Below are positions 10,376 through 22,200 of a stretch of 64,000 nucleotides of DNA, in pieces (position 1 is the first letter of the stretch; each line of letters begins with the position of its first letter). Source of the stretch: Hexactinellida sp. DTS-2022 (Eukaryota; Porifera; Hexactinellida); contig JAPNXP010000007.1 in assembly GCA_028753945.1 (NCBI GenBank), forward strand, positions 4,464,001 through 4,528,000. Direction: 5' to 3'. The translations under genes and the position numbers were made by a program. The notes under the pieces were generated by a model. The model saw only the letters and a program-made list of their open reading frames with translations. It was not told where the DNA came from and searched no databases.

Positions 10376-11820
10376 CCGTAGACGGTACCCTGGCCAGAGC
10401 TCTATAGTTGATGGGCTGAAACTTGGCATGTAGGTGCGGTAGGACCGTCTAATTTGCACCTGGGGTTACGATTTTTTATTAAGAAATTTTTGACACATCT
10501 TTAACACCTTTCAGATTTTGTCTGGTCCATAACTCAAAATATGTTTTACTAAACCCGAAAATTTTATTTCATATTTGGATTCCCCATAAAATTCTGCGTC
10601 TGATGGGAGAAGAAAACCTTCAAAAAAGGTTTTATTCCTGCCATTAATGGGGGTTGAAATTTCTTTGTTTACTCACACTTCAGTTTCAATAAAACTGTTA
10701 AATCTAATTCCATTGTTTCAACTTGCGATTATTATATTGATTTAACTTGTTAAATCCTACTCTAGTGATTCAACTTGTAATAATTATATTGATTCATCTT
10801 ATAAATTACAGCTGGCTTCTATTTAATTGTAGTATTACTATACAATGGATTAAATTAAATAATATAATATAAGGAATTTGTTGACTCAACTCAACCAACT
10901 GTGGATAACATTGCTAAAATAAATAACGAATAATATAATTTAATAGCAATACACAATGAATGCAGCTGGCTTCTATTTAATTGTAGCATTACTATACAAT
11001 GGATTAAATTAAATTAATTTATATAAGGAATTTGTTGACTTTACTCAACACACCGTGGATAACATTGCTAAAATATATAACTAATAATATAATTTATTAT
11101 CAATACATAATGAATGAATGGCATTAAACTAAAGATGGTTTATGATAGAACCGTTAAGATTTTACATTCCACAACAACGACAGATTAAGTGATTATATTT
11201 ATTTCAGCGAGAATATTCTTGCACAATTAATGTACTGACATATTTAATTCTAATTAATTCGCTCTGTGTTTACCGTATAGAGATGGTTCCAAATAGATTA
11301 TTGGGGTTATCGAGTGCGTGGAATTCAAATATTATAGTGAAATTCAATTTAAATAAATAATAATTGCAAATAATTGAACTTAATTTATTTTGCTGTATAT
11401 AATAATGGTGTTAAATAATAAATAAATAAATTAAATATTTATACTAATTAGATAAATTTCATTAATCTCAGAGATGATACAAGATAGAAACAAACTTTCA
11501 ATTTATCAATTGGTCCTTATGCCAGGTACCACCTATACAAGTGGGTCTTGACACCTTGAGGTGATTATGACATCGTAAAAAAAATGTATTTTTACAATTT
11601 TGTTAATTCGATATTTAAAATGGGTTAGTTGATGTTGGGTGATGACCCAACACACACATAAAAAATGCTGAGTCATCAGCTATTATATTCTACTAAAACT
11701 TGAATATCTCTAAAATTATATGAACTAAATGGAAACTTCCACCACTCTAAGGGTCGATGCCTTCTGTAACACCTTTTTGAAATAATTTAACACCTTCATA
11801 GTGATGATGACATGGCGAAA
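10376..11820. repeat. Cassette repeat, copy 1
   Basis: Begins CTCCGTAGACGGTACCCTGG and contains, in order, AACTTGGCATGTAGGTGCG, CACCTGGGGTTACGATTT, ATGGGGGTTGAAATTTC, GCTGGCTTCTATTTAATT, ACAACAACGACAGATTAAG, GGGGTTATCGAGTGCGTGG, CAATTTATCAATTGGTCC and GTTGGGTGATGACCCAAC. It ends at the hairpin 11821-11949. No long coding frame is shared by the copies, so it looks non-coding or long decayed. Confidence 0.8.
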
Positions 11821-11949
11821 AAAAATCCAAAATTGCAGCCTGCGCCGACAGCATGTTCTTTTGGAGGCACTATAAATAAACAACCAACAAAATATAGTGC
11901 CACCAAAGGAACATGCGTCGGCACAGGCTGCAATTTTGGATTTTTTTTT
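11821..11949. repeat. Hairpin family H, copy 1
   Basis: Inverted arms of about 50 bp (AATCCAAAATTGCAGCCTG ... complement) around a short A-rich loop. An internal GGAGGCACTAT / ATAGTGCCACC pair makes a nearly perfect long stem. Seven copies occur in the window. Confidence 0.9.
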
Positions 11950-12010
11950 TTACTGTGCCGACTATACTATAGTATAGTGGCCCAGTATTGGAATCACTGC
12001 CTTTATTTTT

Positions 12011-13314
12011 ATTATTTTTATTTTTTCTCCGTAGACGGTACCCTGGCCAGAGCTTAATTGTTGATGGGCTTAAACTTGGCATGTAGGTGCGATGGGACCG
12101 TCTAATTTGCACCTGGGGTTACGATTTTTGATTAACAAATTTTGGACACATTTTTAACACCTTTCAAAATTTGTCTGGTCCATAACTTGAAAATTGTTTT
12201 ACTAAACCCCCAAATTTTATTTCACATTTGGATTCGCCATAAGATTCTGCGTCTGATGGAAGAAAAAATATTTCAATAAAGGGGTCAATTTCTTCCATAA
12301 ATGGGGGTTGAAATTTCTTTGTTTACTCACACTTCAATTTCAGTAAAACTGTGAAATCTAATTCCATTGTTTCAACTTGTAATAATTATATTGATTTAAC
12401 TTGTTAAATCCTACTCTAGTGATTCAACTTGCGATAATTATATTGATTTAACTTAGAAATTCCAGCTGGCTTCTATTTATTGTAGTATTACTATACAATG
12501 GATTAAATAAAATATTATAATATAAGGAATTTGTTGACTTAATTCAACTTAACCGTGGATAACATTGCTAAAATAAATAACTAATAATATAATTTATTAT
12601 CAATACATAATGAATGAATGGCTTTAAACTCAAGATGGTTTATGATAGAACCGTAAGATTTACATTCCACAACAACGACAGATTAAGTGAATATATTTAT
12701 TTCGGCGAGAATATTCTTGCACAATTAATGTACTGACGTAATTAATTATAATTAATTCCTTTTGTATTTAACTTATAGACGGTTCCAATTGGATTATTGG
12801 GGTTATCGAGTGCGTGGAATTCAAACATTATAGTGAAATTCAATGTAAATTAATAATAATTGCAAATAATTGAACTTAATTTATTTTGCTGTATATAATA
12901 ATGGTGTTAAATAATTAATACATTAATTAAATTTTTATGCTAATTAGCTAAATTTCATTAATCTCAGAGATGATACAAGATATAAACAAACTTTCAATTT
13001 ATCAATTGGTCCTTATGCCAGGTACCACCTATACAAGTGGGTCTTGACACCTTGAGGTGATGATGACATCGTTAAAAAAATGTATTTTTACAATTTTTTT
13101 AATTCGACATTTAAAATGGGTTAGTTGGTGTTGGGTGATGACCCAACACTCACATAAAAAATGCTGACTCAGCACTTATTATATTCTACTGAAACTTGAA
13201 TATCTTTGAAACGAAGTGAGCAAAATGGAAACTTCCACGACTCTAAGGGTCGTTGCCTTCTGAAACACCTTTCTGAAATAATTGAACACCTTCATAGTGA
13301 TGATGACATGGCGG
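12011..13314. repeat. Cassette repeat, copy 2
   Basis: Same order of landmarks as copy 1, from TTTTTTCTCCGTAGACGGTA to the hairpin at 13315. The two copies are highly similar throughout, with scattered substitutions and small indels. Confidence 0.8.
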
Positions 13315-13445
13315 AAAAAAAATCCAAAATTGCAGCCTGTGCCGACAGCATGTTCCTATGGAGGCACTATCAATAAACCACCACCAAAATATAGTGCCAC
13401 CAAAGGAACATGCGTCGGCACAGGCTGCAATTTTGGATTTTTTTT
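13315..13445. repeat. Hairpin family H, copy 2
   Basis: The same two arms, AATCCAAAATTGCAGCCTG and its complement, around an ATAAACCACCACCAAAAT loop. Confidence 0.9.
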
Positions 13446-14170
13446 ATTATTATTATTATTTCTCCGTAGCAGGTGCCCTGGCCACACCTGTATACATAGA
13501 GGGCTGAAACTTGGCATGTAGATTCGGAGTCGACGTCTAATTTGCACCTGGGGTTACGATTTTGTATTAACAAATTCTTGACACATCTTTAACACCTTTC
13601 AAAATTTGTCTGGTCCATAACTCAAAAAATGTTTTACTAAACCCCAAAATTTTATTTCACATTTGGATTCGCCATAAAATTCTGCGTCTGATGGGAGAAG
13701 AAATTTTTCAATAAAGGGGTCAATTTCTGCCATAAATGGGGGTTGAAATTTCTTTGTTTACTGACACTTCAATTTCAGTAAAGTGTTAAATCTAATTCCA
13801 TTGTTTCAACTTGTAATAATTATATTGATTTAACTTGTTAAATCCTACTCTAGTGATTCAACTTGCGATAATTATATTGATTTAACTTATAAATTCCAGC
13901 TGGCTTCTATTTAATTTTAGTATTACTATACAATTGATTAAATTAAATAATATAATATAAGGAATTTGTTGACTCAACTCAACCAACCATGGATAACATT
14001 GCTAAAATAAATAACTAATAATATAATTTATTATCAATACATAATGAATGAATGGCATTAAACTCAAGATGGTTTATGATAGAAACAAACTTCAAATTTA
14101 TCTCCCGTCCTTGTGGCTCGGATCAATTAACAAATGGATCATGACACCTTGAGGCGTTGATGACTTGGCG
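13446..14170. repeat. Cassette repeat, copy 3 (internally deleted)
   Basis: Starts CTCCGTAGCAGGTGCCCTGG. It matches copies 1 and 2 to about ATGGTTTATGATAGAA, then jumps to the segment just before the hairpin and so lacks about 600 bp of the full cassette. Copy 4 has the same short form. Confidence 0.75.
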
Positions 14171-14298
14171 AAAAAAAATCCAAAATTGCAGATGTGCTGA
14201 CAGCATGTTCTTTTGGAGGCACTATCAATGACCCACCAACAAAATATAGTGCCACCAAAGGAACATGCGTCGGCACAGCTGCAATTTTGGATTTTTTT
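14171..14298. repeat. Hairpin family H, copy 3
   Basis: Same inverted arms as the other copies. It is followed directly by one 35-bp palindrome unit (14297-14350). Confidence 0.88.
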
Positions 14299-14350
14299 AT
14301 TACTGTGCCGACTATACTATAGTATAGTGGCCCAGTATTGGAATCACTGC

Positions 14351-15077
14351 CTTTATTTTTATTTTTTCTCCGTAGACGGTGCCCTGGCCACATCTTTATA
14401 CATAGAGAGCTTAAACTTGGCATGTAGGTGCGATGGGACCGTCTAATTTGCACCTGGGGTTACGATTTTTTATTAACAAATTTTTGACACATCTTTAACA
14501 CCTTTCAAATTTTGTCTGGTCCATAGCTAGAAAAATGTTTTACTAAACCCCCAAATTTTATTTCACATTTGGATCCACCATAAAATTCTGCGTCTGATGG
14601 GAGAAGAAAATTTGTTAAAATTGGTTTAATTTCTGCCATAAATGGGGGTTGAAATTCCTTTGTTTACTCAACACTTCAATTTCAATAAAACTGTGAAATC
14701 TAATTCCATTGTTTCAACTTGTAATAATTATATTGATTTAACTTGTTAAAGCTTTCACTATTGTTTCAACTTGCGATAATTAAATTGATTCAACTTATAA
14801 ATTCCAGCTGGCTTCTATTTAATTCTAGTATTACTATACAATGGATTAAATAAAATAATATAATATAAGGAATTTGTTGACTAAACTCAAATCACCGTGG
14901 ATAACATTGCTAAAATAACTAACTAATAATATAATTCATTATCAATACATAATGAATGAATGGCATTGAACTCTAGATGGTTTATGATAGAAACAAACTT
15001 CAAATTTATCTACCGTTCCTTGTGACTCGGACCAAATAACAAATGCTTCTTCACACCTTGGGCGTTGATGACTTGGC
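14351..15077. repeat. Cassette repeat, copy 4 (internally deleted)
   Basis: Starts TTTTTCTCCGTAGACGGTGC and follows copy 3 closely, including the same shortened right part. Confidence 0.75.
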
Positions 15078-15208
15078 AAAAAAAATCCAAAATTGCAGCC
15101 TGCGCCGACAGCATGTTCCTCTGGAGGCACTATCAATAAACAACACAAAAATAGAGTGCCACCAAAGGAACATGCGTCGGCACAGGGTGCAATTTTGGAT
15201 TTTTTTTT
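15078..15208. repeat. Hairpin family H, copy 4
   Basis: Inverted arms as in the other copies, followed by a short cassette start (15209-15310) that breaks off after CACC/TACCTGGGGTTACG. Confidence 0.88.
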
Positions 15209-15475
15209 CTCCGTAGACGGTGCCCTGGCCACACCTTTATACATTGAGGGCTGAAACTTGGCATGTAGGTGCGGAGTGCCCTTCTAATTTGTACCTGGGG
15301 TTACGATTTATGATCAAATAATTTTAACACTATTTAATCCAATTATGGCTTAGCCAATTAAATTAGAGGGTTGTCCCAGTGCAGATTGGATTAGCAGCTA
15401 GCATCCAATTAGTATAAAAGGATTTTCTATCAATTGTTAGTGTACATATAGAATGCCTAACCGAGGCTGTAATTT

Positions 15476-15580
15476 AATTGGTCGAGAAGTACAAATTAAT
15501 TCTAGCGAAGTATAATTATTAATTCTAGCAAAGTATAAATTGGTCGAGAAGTACAAATTAATTCTAGCGAAGTATAAATT
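15476..15580. repeat. Short tandem repeat, unit about 39 bp
   Basis: The unit ATTGGTCGAGAAGTACAAAT followed by TAATTCTAGCGAAGTATAA occurs about 2.5 times, immediately before hairpin copy 5. Confidence 0.8.
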
Positions 15581-15716
15581 AAAAAAAAAAATCCAAAATT
15601 GCAGCTGTGCCGACAGTATTTTCCTTGGAGGCACTATCAATTACCCAAACGGTATCCACCAATAGATAGTGCCACCAAAGGGAAATACGTCGGCACACCT
15701 ACAATCTTGGATTTTT
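15581..15716. repeat. Hairpin family H, copy 5 (most divergent)
   Basis: Arms are recognisable but altered (for example CAGTATTTTCCTTGG). It is not preceded by a full cassette, so the hairpin may also move or persist on its own. Confidence 0.82.
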
Positions 15717-15743
15717 ACTGTGCCGACTATACTATAGTATAGT

Positions 15744-16063
15744 CAGGGGCGTGCCGTGACCATTTTGAGTGGGGGGGTGTAAATTCTTGGTTTACCGACC
15801 AACATGCATTCTTTCTATCGTGGAGGTAGATAGATAAAATATTTCACAATTTCCCCTGACCCTGCAGTGCTGCAACTTCTAGCGTTACTAACGTTGACTG
15901 CATCGACGACACTAATAAATTATAATTATACATGTGTAAATATAATAATCTGAAAAATTGATTCTAATCGATCGGTTTTACAGACGACACAGGAATTACC
16001 GACCAAATAAGATAAAGTGGGGGGTGTCACACCCCCAACACCCCCCCGCACGGTACGCCCCTG
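15744..16063. mobile_element. hAT-type MITE, 320 bp
   Basis: Ends CAGGGGCGTGCCGTG and CACGGTACGCCCCTG are inverted. The octamer AGTATAGT flanks it at 15736-15743 and 16064-16071. It is inserted in a 35-bp palindrome unit, which it splits cleanly. Confidence 0.9.
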
Positions 16064-16114
16064 AGTATAGTGGCCCAGTATTGGTCTTAGTGCTTTGGTA
16101 TATTATTATTATTA

Positions 16115-16369
16115 TTATTACTGTGCCGACTAAACTATACTATAGTGGCCCAGTATTGATCTTACTGCCTTTATTACTGTGCCGACTATACTATAGTATA
16201 GTGGCCCAGTATTGGAATCACTGCCTTTATTATTACTGTGCCGACTATACTATAGTATAGTGGGCCAGTATTGAAATCACTGCCTTTATTATTACTGTGC
16301 CGACTATACTATAGTATAGTGGCCCAGGATTGGAATCACTGCCTTTATTTTTATTTTTACTGTGCCGAC
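16115..16369. repeat. Tandem 35-bp palindrome units
   Basis: Four consecutive units with spacers CACTGCCTTTATTATT. The last is cut by the MITE at 16370-16836. Confidence 0.88.
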
Positions 16370-16836
16370 CAGGGACGTTGCCAGGATTTTTCACCTAGGG
16401 GGGGCACAGAAATTGCCAGGGGGGGCAAACATTACATTGGTGCTAAATCTAGCAGTTTACGTTACCAAAAACTATGCGATAAAGATGAAGCTTTCTAGTT
16501 TAATGTCCTGCAAAGTTTTAAAATGTTTTGGTTAGTGTAATTCGTTTTAATATATGTGTAGAATTACATTCTAGACGAGCGAGCGAAGCGAGCGAGAAAA
16601 AAATTTGAGGTGTCTAGGGATCTTGACCAATGTACAGGGGAAAATTGGAGCCTCGTACACGTATATGACTCAAATAAATTGGAAAATGTGAACTCATTAA
16701 ATTGAATTCAATAGCATCAATGAATCAGAGAATTAAATAGTTCAATATATTTTACCAGGGGGGGCATTGCCCCGGGGCGAGGATTTCTACCAGGGGGGGC
16801 ATTGCCCCCCTATGCCCCCCCGTGGCGACGTCCCTG
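16370..16836. mobile_element. hAT-type MITE, 467 bp
   Basis: Left end CAGGGACGTTGCCAGG and complemented right end CAGGGACGTCGCCACGG. The target duplication GTGCCGAC lies at 16362-16369 and 16837-16844, inside a palindrome unit. The interior contains runs of G and a GAGCGAGCGAAGCGAGCGAG palindrome. Confidence 0.9.
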
Positions 16837-16959
16837 GTGCCGACTATACTATAGTATAGTGGCCCAGTATTGAAATCACTGCCTTTATTTTTATTTTTAC
16901 TGTGCCGACTATACTATAGTATAGTGGCCCAGTATTGGAATCACTGCCTTTATTATTGT

Positions 16960-17284
16960 TACGAGATGAGGCCACGTACTAGTATCGAAGACTAGGCGCT
17001 CTAGCTGACCCCATCCCGTAAGGATGTTACGTGTGTGGTTTCGTCCCATTGCAGAGACTCATCAGGAGGGTAACCCTCGACCACCATGCGTACTGTCGCA
17101 CCTCTCGCTCCAGCCCGCAGCTCCTGCGAGTGCCGTACTGCCCATGTACTCATAGTCCTAGACTATGGTTACCAGTCGTACTGCCGGCCTGTGAATACTC
17201 ACTTACCTATGAGTCTGCCCGTACTGCCACCTATAGTCTTTCCCAAGGACTATACTCCTGAAGGCTACAGGTGATATCTATAAC
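16960..17284 (-). mobile_element. Dispersed repeat carrying a hammerhead ribozyme (family B, copy 1)
   Basis: It splits an ordinary palindrome-unit spacer: TTTATTATT on the left and ATTATTACTGTGCC on the right, which suggests a short ATTATT duplication. It matches 35998-36268 from GATGAGGCCAC and GACTAGGCGCTC through the ribozyme to CGTACTGCC and CCCAAGGAC. It is non-coding. Ends are approximate. Confidence 0.7.
17035..17084 (-). ncRNA. Hammerhead ribozyme, type III arrangement (family B, copy 1)
   Basis: Minus strand, in order: GTGGT (stem III), C as cleavage-site base, GAGGG-TTA-CCCTC (stem I hairpin), CTGATGAG (core), TCTCTGCAATGGGA (stem II, GTCTC pairing with GGGAC), CGAAA (core), CCAC (stem III return). 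Every conserved core position is present and all three helices close. The geometry (stem III open, stem I closed) is that of type III hammerheads. Predicted cleavage follows the GTC triplet. Confidence 0.9.
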
Positions 17285-17400
17285 ATTATTACTGTGCCGA
17301 CTATACTATAGTATAGTGGCCCAGTTCTAATCTCAGTGCCTTGGTTAGTTATTATTACTGTGCCGACTATACTATAGTATAGTGGCCCAGTATTGGTCTT

Positions 17401-18482
17401 AGTGCTTTGGTTATTATTGGTCCGTAGATCCTCCACAGAACAGAGTTTTAGTAACTAAGAACTGAAATTTTCAGGATATGTGTCTCATGAGTTACAGATG
17501 TGCACCTGGGGTCACGATTTTTTATTACATTTTTTTGGACACATTTTTGCACCTGTTTAATATTAGAAAAAGAACAATAAATTGTGCGAGAATATTCAAT
17601 TTATATGCATTCGATAGAGAATTAAATTTTACACCTTTTCACAGTGCACGAATTTTCAAATTGCGCTTCGTTTGTGCCACAATTGAGTTGCAAGTTTCCT
17701 TTGTTTACTAACACTTCAGTTCAATTGAAGTGTTAAATCGAATTCTATTGTTTCAACTTGTAATAATTATATTGATTCAACTTGTGAGATCGAGTAGGCT
17801 TCTATTTTCTAATTAAACCTAAGATTTTACATTCCACAACAACGACAGATTAAGTGATTATATTTATTTCTGCGAGAATATTCTTGCACTGTTAATAGAC
17901 TGACGTAATTAATTATAATTAATTCAGTCAGTATATGACTTATATAGATGCTTCCAATTTGTGTATTAGGGGTTATCGAGTGTGCGGAATTGAAATTTGA
18001 TTACCAAATTAATTAATTAATTATTTATGACAAAATAATTAACTTAATAATTGTAAGTTGACATTGAAATTGGTGTTATATTATAAATAATATTAATAAT
18101 TATTTATACTAATTAATTAAATATCATAAATCTCAGAATTCAAATAAGATAGAAACAAACTTCCAATTTATCAATTGGTCCTTATGGTACGTGCCACCTA
18201 TACAAGTGGGTATTGACACCTTGAGGTGATGATGACATCGTTAAAAAAATGTGTTTTTACAATTTTGTTAATTCGATATTTATAATGGGTTAGTTGATGT
18301 TGGGTGATGACCCAACACACACATAAAAAATGCTGAGTCATCAGCTATTATATTCTACTGAAACTTGAATATCTCTCAAATGAAGTGAGCTAAATGGAAA
18401 CTTCCACCACTCTAAGGGTCGTAGCCTTCTGAAACACCTTTCTGAAATAATTTAACACCTTCAAAGTGATGATGACTTGGCG
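17401..18482. repeat. Cassette repeat, divergent copy 5
   Basis: Starts with a variant beginning (GGTCCGTAGATCCTCCACAG) but shares CACCTGGGGTCACGATTT, ACAACAACGACAGATTAAG, GGGGTTATCGAGTG and GTTGGGTGATGACCCAAC in the usual order. This copy gives an uninterrupted version of the site where the 12.4-kb element later inserted into copy 6 (17885-17910). Confidence 0.78.
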
Positions 18483-18612
18483 AAAAAAAAATCCAAAATT
18501 GCAGCATGTGCCGACAGCATGTTTCTTTGGAGGCACTATCAATAAACATCCAACAAAATATAGTGCCACCAAAGGAACATGCGTCGGCACAGGCTGCAAT
18601 TTTGGATTTTTT
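18483..18612. repeat. Hairpin family H, copy 6
   Basis: Same inverted arms around ATAAACATCCAACAAAAT. It lies directly between divergent cassettes 5 and 6. Confidence 0.9.
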
Positions 18613-19095
18613 ATCCTTCCGTATCCTCTCTACAGAACAGAGTTTAATTAACTAAAAGCCCAAATTTTCAGGATATGTGTCTCATGGGTTACAGATGTGC
18701 ACCTGGGGTCACGATATTATATCACATTTTTTTGGACACAATTTTACGCCTGTTTATGTTAGAAAAAGCACAATAAATAGTGCGATAATTTTCAATATAT
18801 ATGCATTCGATAGAGAATTAAATTCTACACCTTTTCACAGTGCACGAATTTTCAAATTTTACTTAGTTTGTGCCACAATTGAGTTGCCAGTTTCCTTTGT
18901 TTACTAACACTTCAGTTCAATTGAAAGTGTTAAATCGAATTCCAATCTTTCAACTCGTGATTATTATATTGATTCAACTTGTGAGATCTAGTAGGCTTCT
19001 ATTTCCCAATTGAAAACTAAGATTATATATTTCATAACAACGACAGATTATGTGATTCTATTTACTTCTGCGACAATATTATTGCACTGTTAATA
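18613..19095. repeat. Cassette repeat copy 6, left part
   Basis: Matches 17401-17897 (TCTACAGAACAGAGTTTAAT, CACCTGGGGTCACGAT, TTGCACTGTTAATA) and stops at the 12.4-kb insertion. It resumes at 31531. Confidence 0.8.
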
Positions 19096-19099
19096 TAGG

Positions 19100-19130
19100 A
19101 AACCTCACCCAAACAGGTTAAAGGTACGCA
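19100..19130 (+). repeat. Left terminal inverted repeat
   Basis: 31 bp, the exact complement of 31488-31518. Its inner part reads, complemented, GTACCTTTAACCTGTTTGGG, which differs from the minisatellite unit GTACCATTAACCTGTTTGG at one base. Confidence 0.95.
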
Positions 19131-19241
19131 GGCAAAAATGAATTAAATCAAAGGACAAAATCAATTAGAAAAAATCAAAGCAATTAAAATCAAATTAAAA
19201 TCAAATTAAAATCAAATTAAAGAATCGATTCAAATATTCTG
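19131..19241. other. A-rich spacer between TIR and array
   Basis: Contains four copies of ATTAAAATCAA. No gene. Confidence 0.7.
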
Positions 19242-22200
19242 CGTACCATTAACCTGTTTGGCGTACCATTAACCTGTTTGGCGTACCATTAACCTGTTTG
19301 GTGTACCATTAACCTTTTCGGTGCACCATTAACCTCTTTGGCGTACCATTAACCTCTTTGGTGTACCATTAACCTGTTCGGCGTACCATTAACCTGTTTG
19401 GTGTACCATTAACCTCTTTGGTGTACCATTAACCTCTTTGGTGTACCATTAACCTCTTTGGTGTACCATTAACCTGTTTGGCGTACAATTAACCTCTTCC
19501 GTGTACCATTAACCTTTTCGGTGCACCATTAACCTGTTTGGCGTACAATTAACCTCTTCGATGTACCATTAACCTTTTCGGTGCACCATTAACCTGTTTG
19601 GTGTACCATTAACCTTTTCGGCGTACCATTAACCTCTTTGGCGTACCATTAACCTGTTGGTGTACCATTACCCTTTTCGGCGTACCATTGACCTGTTGGT
19701 GTACCATTAACCTGTTTGGCGTACCATTAACCTCTTTGGTGTACCATTAACCTGTTTGGCGTACAATTAACCTGTTTGGCGTACAATTAACCTCTTCGGT
19801 GTACCATTAACCTCTTCGGCGTACCATTAACCTCTTTGGTGTACCATTAACCTGTTTGGCGTACCATTAACCTCTTCGGTGTACCATTAACCTCTTTGGC
19901 GTACCATTAACCTCTTTGGCGTACCATTAACCTCTTCGGTGTACCATTAACCTGTTTGGCGTACAATTAACCTCTTCGGTGTACCATTAACCTCTTCGGC
20001 GTACCATTAACCTCTTTGGTGTACCATTAACCTGTTTGGCGTACCATTAACCTCTTCGGTGTACCATTAACCTCTTTGGCGTACCATTAACCTCTTCGGT
20101 GTACCATTAACCTGTTTGGTGTACCATTAACCTGTTTGGCGTACCATTAACCTTTTCGGTGCACCATTAACCTGTTTGGTGTACCATTAACCTTTTCGGC
20201 GTACCATTAACCTCTTTGGTGTACCATTAACCTGTTTGGCGTACCATTAACCTGTTTGGCGTACCATTAACCTCTTTGGCGTACCATTAACCTCTTCGGT
20301 GTACCATTAACCTGTTTGGTGTACCATTAACCTGTTTGGCGTACCATTAACCTTTTCGGTGCACCATTAACCTGTTTGGTGTACCATTAACCTCTTTGGC
20401 GTACCATTAACCTCTTCGGTGTACCATTAACCTGTTTGGCGTACAATTAACCTCTTCGGTGTACCATTAACCTCTTCGGCGTACCATTAACCTCTTTGGT
20501 GTACCATTAACCTGTTTGGCGTACCATTAACCTCTTCGGTGTACCATTAACCTCTTTGGCGTACCATTAACCTCTTTGGCGTACCATTAACCTCTTCGGT
20601 GTACCATTAACCTGTTTGGCGTACAATTAACCTCTTCGGTGTACCATTAACCTCTTCGGCGTACCATTAACCTCTTTGGTGTACCATTAACCTGTTTGGC
20701 GTACCATTAACCTCTTCGGTGTACCATTAACCTCTTTGGCGTACCATTAACCTCTTCGGTGTACCATTAACCTGTTTGGTGTACCATTAACCTGTTTGGC
20801 GTACCATTAACCTTTTCGGTGCACCATTAACCTGTTTGGTGTACCATTAACCTTTTCGGCGTACCATTAACCTCTTTGGTGTACCATTAACCTGTTTGGC
20901 GTACCATTAACCTGTTTGGTGTACCATTAACCTCTTTGGCGTACCATTAACCTCTTTGGTGTACCATTAACCTTTTCAGTGTACCATTAACCTCTTTGGT
21001 GTGCCATTAACCTCTTTGGTGTACCATTAACCTCTTTGGTGTACCATTAACCTGTTTGGTGTACCATTAACCTTTTCGGTATACCATTAACCTTTTCAGT
21101 GTACTATTAACCTGTTTGGTGTACCATTAACCTGTTTGGCGTACCATTAACCTTTTCGGTGCACCATTAACCTGTTTGGTGTACCATTAACCTTTTCGGC
21201 GTACCATTAACCTCTTTGGTGTACCATTAACCTGTTTGGCGTACCATTAACCTGTTTGGTGTACCATTAACCTCTTTGGCGTACCATTAACCTCTTTGGT
21301 GTACCATTAACCTTTTCAGTGTACCATTAACCTCTTTGGTGTGCCATTAACCTCTTTGGTGTACCATTAACCTCTTTGGTGTACCATTAACCTGTTTGGT
21401 GTACCATTAACCTTTTCGGTATACCATTAACCTTTTCAGTGTACTATTAACCTGTTTGGTGTACCATTAACCTCTTTGGCGTACCATTAACCTTTTCGGC
21501 GTACCATTAACCTGTTTGGTGTACCATTAACCTGTTGGTGTACCATTAACCTCTTTGGTGTACCATTAACCTCTTTGGTGTACCATTAACCTTTTCAGTG
21601 TACCATTAACCTCTTTGGTGTGCCATTAACCTCTTTGGTGTACCATTAACCTCTTTGGTGTACCATTAACCTTTTCAGTGTACTATTAACCTGTTTGGTG
21701 TACCATTAACCTCTTTGGCGTACCATTAACCTGTTTGGCGTACCATTAACCTCTTTGGTGTACCATTAACCTGTTTGGTGTACCATTAACCTTTTCGGTA
21801 TACCATTAACCTCTTTGGTGTGCCATTAACCTGTTTGGTGTACCATTAACCTCTTTGGCGTACCATTAACCTCTTTGGTGTACCATTAACCTGTTTGGTG
21901 TACCATTAACCTTTTCGGTATACCATTAACCTTTTCAGTGTACTATTAACCTCTTTGGTGTACCATTAACCTCTTTGGTGTACCATTAACCTCTTTGGTG
22001 TACCATTAACCTTTTCAGTGTACCATTAACCTCTTTGGTATGCCATTAACCTGTTTGGTGTACCATTAACCTGTTTGGTGTACCATTAACCTCTTTGGTG
22101 TACCATTAACCTCTTTGGTGTACCATTAACCTGTTTGGTGTACCATTAACCTTTTCGGTATACCATTAACCTTTTCAGTGTACTATTAACCTGTTTGGTG

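Noticed and set aside
11665-11700. Possible hammerhead core (TCATCAGC on the plus strand)
   Set aside because: No GAAA core and no closing helices nearby on the minus strand. The same holds for 18333.
16962-17000. Plus-strand ribozyme-like GATGAG ... CGAAGAC
   Set aside because: The second core segment is GAAG instead of GAAA and the first lacks the CT of CTGATGA. The true motif is on the other strand at 17035-17084.
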